Positions 19,381-29,060 of a stretch of 64,000 nt of DNA are shown here, piece by piece; position 1 is the first letter of the stretch, and each line of letters opens with the position of its first letter. The stretch spans positions 62,001-126,000 of the forward strand of contig NC_018306.1 of NCBI RefSeq assembly GCF_000234665.1, read 5' to 3'. The stretch is from Leishmania mexicana MHOM/GT/2001/U1103. Its lineage: Eukaryota > Euglenozoa > Kinetoplastea > Trypanosomatida > Trypanosomatidae. Both the position numbers and the translations under genes were made by a program. The notes under the pieces are model-generated. The model saw only the letters and a list, made by a program, of their open reading frames with translations. It ran no database searches and was not told the DNA's origin.

Positions 19381-20127
19381 GTGTGTGTGTGTGTATAGGT
19401 GTGTATAGGTGCGTGCCTGCGTGTCAGGGACGGATGGACACTGAGCGCAGGCCCAAGAAGGGAAAAGGGGGGTAACTGGCCCGACAAGTGCAGCACCGGC
19501 GCATGCGGAGACAGAGTGAGAGACAAAAGATGGAGAAAGACCTGGATGCCGCTGTGCAGGAGATGGATACCCTCCAAAGACCCGGAAAAACAGCAGCAGC
19601 AGTCCTCATCCACGTGCACGTCGCACGGGTGGGGGGGGACCTGCTGCAAGCCGAGACACACAAACACACAGAGGCATCGATGCGAGCGGAGATCTGTGTC
19701 TCGCCGCCTCTGCAGGTCCGCGCGTTTGGCTCTGTTGTTTGTTTCTTGAGTTGACAGCATTGTGCGAGAGAGGTCGCAGGCGCAGACACACGCGCCGCAT
19801 CACGCAACGGCATCCTGGGCTTTCTTTGGTGGGCGTTGCGCCGCCACACAACACAAGGTCCACGCGCCGCTCTCCTCACCACCGCAGCAGCACCACATCC
19901 CCCCCGGCCCCTCCCACAGAGGTCCGGAATCCCGTGGTGCGAGGCAGCGGTGGGCACACGCCTCACGGCACATGCGCCCCTCCCCCCTCCCCCACCCACG
20001 CCGTCGCCGCGGCACCGCCTCTGCCCGAAAACGCCACCCACACAGACCACCCGCCGCTCCGCTGGGCGGCCTCACACACGCTCCCCAATCATGCTGGTCG
20101 CCACCACTGGCGCCTCCCACCCCACCC

Positions 20128-20227
20128 NNNNNNNNNNNNNNNNNNNNNNNNNNNNNNNNNNNNNNNNNNNNNNNNNNNNNNNNNNNNNNNNNNNNNNNNN
20201 NNNNNNNNNNNNNNNNNNNNNNNNNNN
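20128..20227. other. Assembly gap (100 N)
   Basis: Exactly 100 undetermined bases, the conventional length for a gap of unknown size. It sits in a tandem-like glycosyltransferase cluster, so missing gene copies are possible. Confidence 0.98.
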
Positions 20228-20256
20228 AATCCCAAGTTGGCCCCGTCAACACACAG

Positions 20257-20290
20257 CCAGCCAGCCAGCCAGTCAGTCAGTCAGTCAGAG
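20257..20290. repeat. AGCC/AGTC tetranucleotide repeat beside the gap
   Basis: Four AGCC-type units followed by four AGTC-type units about 30 nt after the gap; a likely cause of the assembly break. Confidence 0.8.
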
Positions 20291-21040
20291 GGAGAGAGAC
20301 CGCCGGCAGAAGAAAGAAAGGGAGCACACACACGCACACACACACACACACGCCGGGGCGCCGCGAAGCACAACGCGTGACGTCCGCGGCTGTGCGTGTG
20401 CACCGGGGAGGCGGGTAGGATCCGTCGATCTCGCGCCCGGCCGCGATGGCCCGTGCGCCTTTTGGGCAAAAGGAGAAGAAGCAATGTACCTGCGCGGGGC
20501 GGAAGCGCGGGTCGTGACGTAGAGCCAGAAGAGAATCCCGTCGCCGTCGTCGTTGTGTATGGGGGGGGAGGAGGGGAGGGGAGGGGAGGGTGCCGCGGGG
20601 GCCGTTCTGAGCGCTAGTGCGCAGGAAACCGAGATGGAAGACAGAAGAGCGGCTGAGGAGCCGCGCACCAGTTCGCTCGGTGGCGATGGTGAGCGCAAGA
20701 AATATGTCGAAGGGCAACGCGCAAGAAGAGGGGGGGGTCGATGCAAAGGGAGAGTGGGGAGGGGAGGGGGGGAATACATACATGTGCGTGGGTGTTTATG
20801 GCCGTCGGTGTACGCTCCTGCATGCACGCATGCTCGGGTGGAACGACGCTGTGTTGGTGTACGTCGTTCAGCGATATTCGACTCGTTGCCGGTGCGTGTG
20901 TGTGTGTGTGTGTCGGCTTGCGCGCACGCGCACCGAAGCCACGCCGGAGAGGAGGCGCGGATGCGTCGCGAGTCGAACATGGTAGCGGTTGGCCGTCGAA
21001 GAAGGGCGGAGCGGGGAAGTGAGAAAGGTGAATGGGGATA

Positions 21041-21090
21041 GCGTCATGGCGCACACGCACCCCCCATCATACCTTTGTGCGCCATGACGC
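21041..21090. repeat. 15-bp perfect inverted repeat (stem-loop)
   Basis: The arms GCGTCATGGCGCACA (21,041-21,055) and its complement (21,076-21,090) enclose a 20-nt loop. No gene overlaps. It could form a hairpin in the transcript 3' of the 23,960 gene; function unknown. Confidence 0.75.
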
Positions 21091-21509
21091 AGAGGGAGAA
21101 GAGCACGCGTAACTTCGCCGCGCTGGGGGGGGGGGCGGGAGCGCCGCGGCGAGCATGTGTTGTCTTTCCTGGCCGCTGACAGAATGCTACCAGGCGCGCG
21201 CCGATGCGCAGCGCGGCGCTGGGTCAAGCGGCATCCGGCCTCTCTCCGCCGGCCCCACACACAAGCACACACACACACACATCCGCCGTGTGAGAGACAG
21301 AGAAAGTGACACACTTGGGAGACCATGCCGCATCGTGGTGACGCGAAGGGAGGAGAGCAATAACAAAGCACGGAGACGCCATGCAGAGCCGCGACGCGGG
21401 AGAAGCGCAACGGCCCGGGGAGGAGGGAAGGAGGGAGGGAAGGGTATCAATGCTCAGGCGCGTGCGCACCGAAGCGGACAACGTGTAGCAAGCAACGGAA
21501 AAATAAAAA

Positions 21510-22570
21510 CGTCAGAGCACTGCCGCCCCGCCGCGCCGTTCCTCTCCCCGCCCTCGCGCCGGATCGCGTTGAACCCGCACAGCCTCGATGCATCGTAGCG
21601 CACAAGCTGGGTATAGGTTTCCGGCGTGAAGGACGGCAGCGCACACGTGCGGTTCGACGCGCGGGCAACGGCGAGGCCGTGCAGGCGCTGCTGCAGCTGA
21701 CTGCGCTAGCGGCCCCGGCGTCCCAACGAAGACGGAAAGTGCGCCCGGCATCGCAGCTCGGCACCCTCCCGGCACGGTCGGCGTCGCATCAGGGCCAAAC
21801 CGTAGCACGATCGCGCTACCGCTGCTCGTCATCAACGACACAGGCGGCGCCACGTCGCGGTCAACGTCTGTGTCACGCACAGCCGCGGTCCCGACACACG
21901 GCAGCACGCGCGGCTCCTCGGGAGTGGCCACGACGGCATGCGCGGGCGCTACACCTGCAACGCCGCACTCTCTTCGGTCCCCGGACGCACCTCGGCCAGG
22001 AGCACGGTGCACGAGTCGCTGCCACTGCTCAGGCGGCCCACAATCGCGGGCACCGTCACACGCATGCACGATGCGTTCACATCCTCCTCGCGGCTAGCAA
22101 CCCGCATGCAGCGGTCCGAGGCGGTGCAGCCGCGCCACGCACTCCTCCACGGATGTCAGCATATCAACCTCCGCCTTTACAGCCTCGCGGCACACCATGG
22201 TAGTGACGTTGTGAGGCATGCTCGCCGCAGCAGCGGAGCCAACCCTCTTTCGCGGGTTTGAGCGTACCCCACACCATTGGTGCACAGGGCCCACACGCTA
22301 TTGGCAGCCATCACGCGGATGAGTGGCGACACGAGCCCATTCATCATAAACTTTTTCACCACGGGCGGGGATGTGACGTTCGCCCTCGCCTCGTGGCCTG
22401 AAAAGGCGCGATCGTCACGGCGCACGTCTGGCTCAACGATGAGAAGCCCCGGCGTGCTGCGCAAAGTACGCAAGTGTGCTGCTGCGGACGAGCATGGTGC
22501 AGCGGTGGTGACGCCGGGGACAGGAGGGCCCGTCCCTGGGACGTGCTCGTCTGGCTTCGCCCCGCGGCAC
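21510..22570 (-). pseudogene. Decayed protein-coding gene, family not recognised
   Basis: Minus-strand reading frames have the composition of real coding sequence but switch frame repeatedly. A segment containing MPHNVTTMVCREAVKAEVDM (about 22,100-22,220) continues in another frame as VNASCMRVTVPAIVGRLSSG (about 22,020-22,080), ends at a stop near 21,952, then resumes in a third frame as APAHAVVATPEEPRVL (about 21,900-21,950). An upstream segment (about 22,300-22,480) includes VVKKFMMNGLVSPLIRVMAA. At least two frameshifts are needed. No domain recognised; the parent may be a surface or secreted protein, but that is a guess. Confidence 0.4.
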
Positions 22571-23959
22571 ATGGATGGTTTTCAGAGACCCTTGCCCTGA
22601 GGCCGAACGACGCCGTGCTGTCCCCCTCCCCTCCCCCACACCAAAGGGCAGCAGCGTGGAGGAGCTGAGCATTGAAAATCGAGAAAGTGGCGGAGGTCTG
22701 GTCGTCGGCGCGGACCCGCATGGCGCGCCGCAAGAGGAAGATCGAGGAGAAGGAGAAGCGTGTCGCCGTGGCGGATGAAAGTGACAAGGGGGAGGGGGAG
22801 GGGCAGCGGGAGAACGGCAAAGGTCCGCGCAAGCACCGTCGTCCGTGCAGGCACGCACGCACGCCGCCGTGGCGCATGTTTGGGCAGCGCACACCAACGC
22901 TCTCGTCCACAGCCGGGGAGGCGATGCTTTTCCGTTGTCCATACGTTTAGTTCAGTTGTTCGGGGTTAGTTAGTCCAGCTGCGTCTCTCGTCCGCGCATC
23001 AACGGGCGGGCGGGCGACTCAACCTGCAGAGGAGCACCAGCCGACTTATTACCCGCGAGCGTCCTGGGCGCGGAGAAAAAGAAGGCGGCAGACGGTGGGG
23101 AGGGGGAGTGGGGAGGTGGGACGCACACACACACGCCGCCGTCTTTTCCACGCCCTACGTCGGCGCCCTACACTACTGTCTGTCTCTCGCAAGCCGGCCT
23201 TCGTGCTTGCGCGGATGTGAAGCGGCGACACCCGGCACGGAGGGTGGAGGGGGGGGACCGACGGACGGCGGGGGCGCGGGAAGATGAGCGAGCGTCTCCC
23301 TCCCTCGCCCCTTGCATAAGCAAGACCGCACTCCGCGAGTGCCAGAGTCCCCTCATCCCCCCTCCTCCTCCCCCCCCCATGCCCGTTCCGAGGCGATATA
23401 GTACCCCGGGTCCCGTGATAACGTCCCAGCTGCCTCCTCATCACAGCCGCCCGCTGGCGCAAAAGACATGCGCCTAGAGAAGAAAGCAAAGCGTGAAACG
23501 AGAAGTGCCTCGCTGTCCTCCCTTGCATGTCGTGCACAGAAGCCGGTGGCACGGGCGAAGCCCCGGGTGCAGAGCGGGTGCAGTCCGCTGCCGTGGGAGC
23601 CGCGGGCGCGAGGACGACAGACAGGGGGGGGGGGGGGGGCGGGGCCCCTCGGTGGAAGCAGGCACGAAACGCCACGACTGCTGCAAGACATCCCCCCCCC
23701 CACCACCACCACCACGACGCGGAGTTCAGCACCGCGTCCCGTGGCTCTGCAGCGCGCGCCTCGAGTTTCCGAGATTGGCTGATCGAGCAGGCAAAGTGTG
23801 CACCCTGACGTCTCTCCAACGCGTGCAAGGGAAGGGGGGCATCGCACACACGAGCCGCACAACTGCGCACGCGTCCCCATCACGTATCGCCACCACGCAC
23901 GCCGCCATCACGAGCACACACGCACGCACACGCCTTTCAGGCGCGTCGCGCTCCCACTT

Positions 23960-26929
23960 TTAAAAGGAAAAATTGTACACGGCGACGCCGTCTTGCACAA
24001 CAAGAATCTCTGGCTTCGCATCCCCTGGGTGTGCGCTGTGCGGCACCCACAGCACTGGGTTCACGTTGTCCCAGCCGGGCCCCAGCGAGGCGTTCATGTT
24101 CGCCCGTATCCACTGCGCCCCACGCTCCTGCGCCGCCTTCTCGGCCGCCGCCGCCTCGGCTGGCGTGGTGCCGCCGCTCAGCCGGTGCTCCTCCAAGAAA
24201 AAGTTCCTGTGCAGGTAGTACATGTCCGCCGGGGTGCAGCGGTGCAGCACCACAGACGCAAACGTCACGATACCGCGGACGTCGCGCCGCAGTTCGTGAA
24301 AGCGGGAAATAGTTTCATCTACGTGCGTGATGCGGCGATGCGGACAGAGCTTCGCGGCACGCGCGCGTCGGGCGTGCAGAACGCTTCCGATGAAGCGATC
24401 CTCATCGGTCATCGCGACGTCGGCGTAGATGTCGGCGAAGATGGGGTTGAAGTCGCGCATGGACAGCAGCACCACGTCCCGCAGTCCTTTGGTTCCGTAG
24501 GCTTCCTGCGGTTTCTCGAGCACGATGCGCGCCACCTTGCGAGTCACCACGTGTTGGCTCTGTGAAAAGCGCTTCGCGTTCCTAAGACCCCAGTGCACGC
24601 ACTCGCTCTCTGGTGAGCGTGGCAGGCGCGGCTGAGAGGCGGCGGCAAGTGGGGCAGCGGTGCGCAGCGTATCACCAACCCCGCTGACAGGATCGACGGG
24701 AAGCAGTGCGCTGCCGGCATTCTTCACCAAGCTTGCGTCGAGGTCGCGGTGCTGTCGACCACTCAACACGTAGGCGAAGTCGCTCACTATCTGGGGCGCC
24801 TTTATGTATACGTCATCGTAACTCTTGACGATGAACAGCACGTCAGGGAAGGCGTGGTAGGCGTACTCCAGCCACAGCACCGTCTTCTGGGTCATGCCCA
24901 CCGGCGCCGCCATCCTCCAGCGGCTGTCGCCCTTCCCGGCCTCCCTCGCTGCCTCCCCGCGGTCCGCCAGCATATCAACCCACAGCACGTCGCTGTGCTG
25001 AAGTGCCTCCAGCCAAAGACCGCTCGAGGCCTCGCACAAGAAGCGCGCTGCCGCGGTGAACGCGGGAATAATGGGAAGCCGAAGGTGCTCGGCCAGCACC
25101 GCCAGCGGCGGTCGCCGGCGGTTGGCGCTGCCGTGCACTGTAGACGAGATAATGTGGTCACAAGGAGAGCTCGTCGGATCCAATGTGCGCCACCTCGGCC
25201 GGAGGGACATGCGTCGCTCTCGATATGAGAAGCCGCCAAGCGCTGCGCCTCCGTTCAAGGGCGACGCGGCAAGTGCGCGGTAGAAGTTGGTCGCGTCAGC
25301 GAACTCCTGTAGCGTCGGTCGATAGAACTCCGCCGCAGCCTCGGGCCCCGTATCTTCATCCTGTCCCACCCAAGTCGGGTCCGCCGTCCCTTCGCGCTCC
25401 TGTGCCGCGACAATGTACAGGGGCAGAAGGCGTCCTTGAAAGTCGTTCTCGCGCTGGGCAACAGCGGTGTAGCGGAACCACGTGCTGCGCTGCGCGTCCC
25501 GCAGCTGAGCATGGGCGACGGTGTCAGCGGAGTGGATGCCCATGACGGCGATGTATGGCGACGACTTCACAGCGTGAGCTTCCGAGGAGATGCTGGCGTG
25601 TTGCAGCCAGCTCCAGCGAGGCAGCTCGGCCGCCATGTCGACACCGTCGGTCACGCTGCGCATAGCAAACAGCATGGGGCCAATTTTGCCGAGTGGGGCG
25701 CCGATGTTGGCGAACACCGCGTATGGGCCGCCGTTCGCCTTGAGGAAATCCTCCAAAGTCACCGTCGTGAGCGGCGACACTGTTTCATCGTGTGCGCCAA
25801 CATTAAAGTCATCTCGCTGCTGCTGCTGCCCCTCCTGCTGCTGCTGTAGCGCCTGCAACTCGGCTTGTTGCCTCGCGATGTCCTCACGCTGCATCCGATC
25901 CACTTCATCGACGGCTCGCTGCAGCGCGACCACATACGTGTCACTGTCGAGGCAATCCTCGCAGCTTGCCGGCACCACCCTCAGCGTCCACGATGGCAGG
26001 TGGATCCACTTGACCTTCCGCGAGTGCTTGAGGCGCATGCGCCGTGGCGCTTCCTCGTGCTGGACAAGGATGGACAATGTGCCGTTCCAGCCCGGGACAT
26101 TGGGTCGATGCAGTCGACGCATGGCGCTACGGTAGACGCCGAAGACCATGAGGGAGATGCAGACAATGCTCACCAGGAGAAGCCCTCGCGCCACGAGTCT
26201 CCGTCTCTGTCGTCGACTAGTACCTTTCTCTGGCTCTGCATCCTCGAGCGTCCCCCGCAGGCAGCGCCACAACCACCGGTCATCTCTCTGAACAGCGGAG
26301 CTCATCCGTAGCCACATCTGCGCGTATTTCCCCCGGCAGCACGCGCACATCCGACGGTGCCAGTTGCTTCCTCTGAGAGCGCTTGACGGGGCAGCCGCGG
26401 CGGCAGACTGCCCGGGTGGCAAGAACACCGGAAGAAGGCGGGCATCGTTCTCTTCAAAGCCTGCTCTGTCGCGTCGGTGGGGCCGCACGCTGCCCTCCAC
26501 GGCGGCAGCTCCGGCAACCATTCGGAACTCATCCCGCAGGGAGCGAGTGCCTCCGTGAGTATTCATGGACTGCTCCGATGTTGGTGTGTGGGAGACGGAC
26601 ACTATCTTCGACGCCGCGAGCACGTGAGGCGGCTGCGGCGGCAACGGCAATGTTGGTAGCGAGTTCAATGTGTATGCAGGCGCATGCTGCGAGCCGCGTC
26701 CGGATGGGTGCTGCGAGGATGCGCCTCTCCACCCGTCCGAGCCCATTCGCCCGGTGCCCATGACGCTCTGGGGGGTTGCACTACTCGCCAGTGCACCGTT
26801 GGCGTTGCCTGCCTTGAACTCGTCGGCGGTGGCGCCGCCGCCTCCGTCATCGTCGTCGACTCCGCATCGATTCAAAACCAGAGCGAGGCTGCTAAGATGG
26901 CCCTGCTGGAGGTGCTCCCCATCCGACAT
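23960..26929 (-). CDS. Divergent SCG-like glycosyltransferase paralogue
   Basis: A 989-residue protein with a long polar N-terminus, one hydrophobic anchor around RGLLLVSIVCISLMVFGVY, a stem with a Gln-rich run (residues near LQALQQQQEGQQQQ), then the SCG-type core. Shared landmarks include LPSWTLRVVPASCEDC, SPYIAVMGIHSADT, the AQRSTW motif, LWVDMLADR, WLEYAYHAFPDVLFIVK and the C-terminal VQDGVAVYNF. The catalytic acidic triplet of the other copies (GDDD) reads SYDD here (S703-D706), so the first acidic residue is missing. The start at 26,929 removes an Arg/Cys-rich upstream stretch; 27,121 is the alternative. Likely a Golgi glycosyltransferase with altered donor use, or a non-catalytic partner. 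It may correspond to a Leishmania SCG-related (SCGR) or arabinosyltransferase gene. Confidence 0.8.
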   Translation of the reverse strand: MSDGEHLQQGHLSSLALVLNRCGVDDDDGGGGATADEFKAGNANGALASSATPQSVMGTGRMGSDGWRGASSQHPSGRGSQHAPAYTLNSLPTLPLPPQPPHVLAASKIVSVSHTPTSEQSMNTHGGTRSLRDEFRMVAGAAAVEGSVRPHRRDRAGFEENDARLLPVFLPPGQSAAAAAPSSALRGSNWHRRMCACCRGKYAQMWLRMSSAVQRDDRWLWRCLRGTLEDAEPEKGTSRRQRRRLVARGLLLVSIVCISLMVFGVYRSAMRRLHRPNVPGWNGTLSILVQHEEAPRRMRLKHSRKVKWIHLPSWTLRVVPASCEDCLDSDTYVVALQRAVDEVDRMQREDIARQQAELQALQQQQEGQQQQRDDFNVGAHDETVSPLTTVTLEDFLKANGGPYAVFANIGAPLGKIGPMLFAMRSVTDGVDMAAELPRWSWLQHASISSEAHAVKSSPYIAVMGIHSADTVAHAQLRDAQRSTWFRYTAVAQRENDFQGRLLPLYIVAAQEREGTADPTWVGQDEDTGPEAAAEFYRPTLQEFADATNFYRALAASPLNGGAALGGFSYRERRMSLRPRWRTLDPTSSPCDHIISSTVHGSANRRRPPLAVLAEHLRLPIIPAFTAAARFLCEASSGLWLEALQHSDVLWVDMLADRGEAAREAGKGDSRWRMAAPVGMTQKTVLWLEYAYHAFPDVLFIVKSYDDVYIKAPQIVSDFAYVLSGRQHRDLDASLVKNAGSALLPVDPVSGVGDTLRTAAPLAAASQPRLPRSPESECVHWGLRNAKRFSQSQHVVTRKVARIVLEKPQEAYGTKGLRDVVLLSMRDFNPIFADIYADVAMTDEDRFIGSVLHARRARAAKLCPHRRITHVDETISRFHELRRDVRGIVTFASVVLHRCTPADMYYLHRNFFLEEHRLSGGTTPAEAAAAEKAAQERGAQWIRANMNASLGPGWDNVNPVLWVPHSAHPGDAKPEILVVQDGVAVYNFSF

Positions 26930-29060
26930 TGGACGCTCTTGAACGACGTAGACAGGGAAGGCAAGCGTGGGACGGTGGAGGCACCGGTGCGGGCGCACAC
27001 GCACGCAGCAGCAAGCGAGGCGAGCACAGGAGCGGAAGACGAGCAGGGATGCGCGCACGATGATGCGGGGAGAGGAGGGCGAAGAGGCACTCAACAAGGG
27101 ATGTGATATGCGACGCCGCACCTCAAGTCCAAGTGCCTACCGTGTGTGTGTGTGTGTATAGATACACGTATCTGCTAAGCCGCACGCACGTGCACAGCGA
27201 CTTCCGTGATCCACAGCGCTGCTCTGCAAGACGACGGAAGCGCAGGCGCCCTCCTCCCACACACACACACCACACACACGCGCAACAACACACAATAATT
27301 TTTTTAAAAATCCCTCGAGAGAACGTGCGGAGGAGCGCAACGATGTATAGCTGTGTATATATATATATATACATACACACACACACGATCAGTCGACGTG
27401 CGAGGACGCGGAGTTGCCCCCCACCCCACCTCACCCCACCCATACGACGACGAAGTGCAACCACAGAGACACGTCGCTGCCGCTCGCTCTCGCTTCACCG
27501 TCCTCTCGACCGTTGCGCACGCTGCGTGGATCGACGCGAAGGGCGGAGCGCACCTCCGGCACGCACGAGAAAGCAGGGGGGCGAACGGTTGCTCAGCGGA
27601 GCAGGCGTCGCCGATAACGGTGATGGCACGACGGTCTCGCCCAGGAGAGGGTGAGGGGCAACCTCAAAGGGCGACGTGCACGTGAAGCGGGAGCGGCTGT
27701 ACCCTCTGCCTTCGACTAGGCATACATGCATGTATACGTACACGTATGGGCGCCGGACAGGCAGATGCCAGCGTCAACGGCTCTACCCGCGGCCACGGCG
27801 ATGCGCACAGCGGCAGGCTTGCAAGCAATGAAAGCGGAGGAGACGGAGGCGAAGGAGGAGAGGGGGACGATGCGCGGCGCTGTCGCAACGGGCGCAGCCC
27901 CGTGGCTGCGGCTTCCTGATAAGGTGTGTATAAGATGCTGTATTCGAGAGCCTGTAGAGACCGCGGCAGGAGTGCGTCTAGGGGCGCTTGTGGTGAGCGG
28001 GGCTGAGAAGGCGAGAGGCGGGCGAGCGATGGCGAGAGATAATGCGGAGCCGATGGAGAAGGCGCATCAGAGGCGGCAGGTAGACACAGACGTCCCACCT
28101 GACCCATGCATTCACAGTGCCTCTACGAGGCACCCGCTTGCTCGCCTTTCTGGGGAGGAGGGGGTGGGGGTGGGGAATTCCATGTGGCCCGGTTGTCATG
28201 CCACCATCGGCACCATCGCCCCTCCCGCCTTCCCTTTCCAGATGCGCGCACCGGCGGGGGCGGGGCGTGGTGCGCCACGACAACAGGAGCCGCAGAGCGG
28301 GACGATGCTGAGAGCGCCGCGACACGTGGCTCGACGGCACGAGGACAGCACGAAAAAAATAAAATAAAAGCCATCGCACGCAGCGGAAATATCAACACTC
28401 TGCGCGCCTTCCCTCCCTTCCCCCCCCCGCCCCCCGCATCGATATACACGCATAGGATGATGGCAATGATGATGAGGGAGGGAGGGGGGAGGGAGGGGGG
28501 GGGGCTAGACCGCAACAGTGGCCAACCGACAGTTCCCTTCACAACCCAAAAAAACATGCTCGTGCGCCGCACGCGAACCGGCCAGTGGAGAGACGCATGC
28601 ACAGCCCCAACAGCGCACCCAGCTCTGGTGCGCGACGGCCATGTCCGGGAACCGGGTCCACCAGCGCCGTCTGGCGCCGTCCCAGCCCACCGCGACGTCA
28701 CACGCCCACAGCGCAGGCTCGCCCCACGATGGGCGCTCCACACCACCGCAACGCAGCCAAGGCAGACGAACGGCCGGCGCATCCGTGCGCGCCTTTGCAG
28801 CCGCCGACACGATTCGCAGCGAGCCGGCGCAAGCGGCATCATGCCCGCACGTCTCTCCGGCACAGCGCCGGTCCCAGACACCTGCCCGCCCACACCAAGA
28901 GTCCGCCACCACCACCCACCCCCCGAGGGCCCGCCACCACACACGCACGGGGGCCCGGTTGGCGTGCATCCTCGAACAGGGGGGAGGAGGGGGAGGGACG
29001 ATGGACACGCGCGACCGCGCCACCACTCCCCCCCGCCCACTCCTCCTCCTCGTCATCTCT
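26930..29060. other. Intergenic region with SIDER-like repeat
   Basis: No gene recognised. Contents: TA/CA runs near 27,355-27,390, CA runs near 27,258-27,292, AC-poor purine runs near 28,470-28,505, and one long SIDER-like repeat (28,534-28,998) just 3' of the GT60-type gene. Confidence 0.55.
28534..28998 (-). repeat. SIDER-like 3'-UTR repeat, copy B
   Basis: About 465 nt nearly identical to 32,612-33,077 and, over ~290 nt, to 15,557-15,850. It begins at the outer end with TCCCTTCACAACCC plus an A run and ends in a purine tract, 62 nt from the stop codon of the 29,061 gene, so it is most of the proximal 3' UTR. Confidence 0.65.

Larger units (their letters stand above)
18915..23959. other. 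Gap-containing intergenic region between copy 3 and the divergent paralogue
   Basis: Contains the duplicated 5' flank (to 19,380), an assembly gap, a 15-bp inverted repeat at 21,041-21,090 and a decayed coding region at about 21.5-22.6 kb. The rest is purine-rich or CA/TG-rich sequence with no convincing gene. 22,600-23,950 shows only low-complexity frames. Confidence 0.5.
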
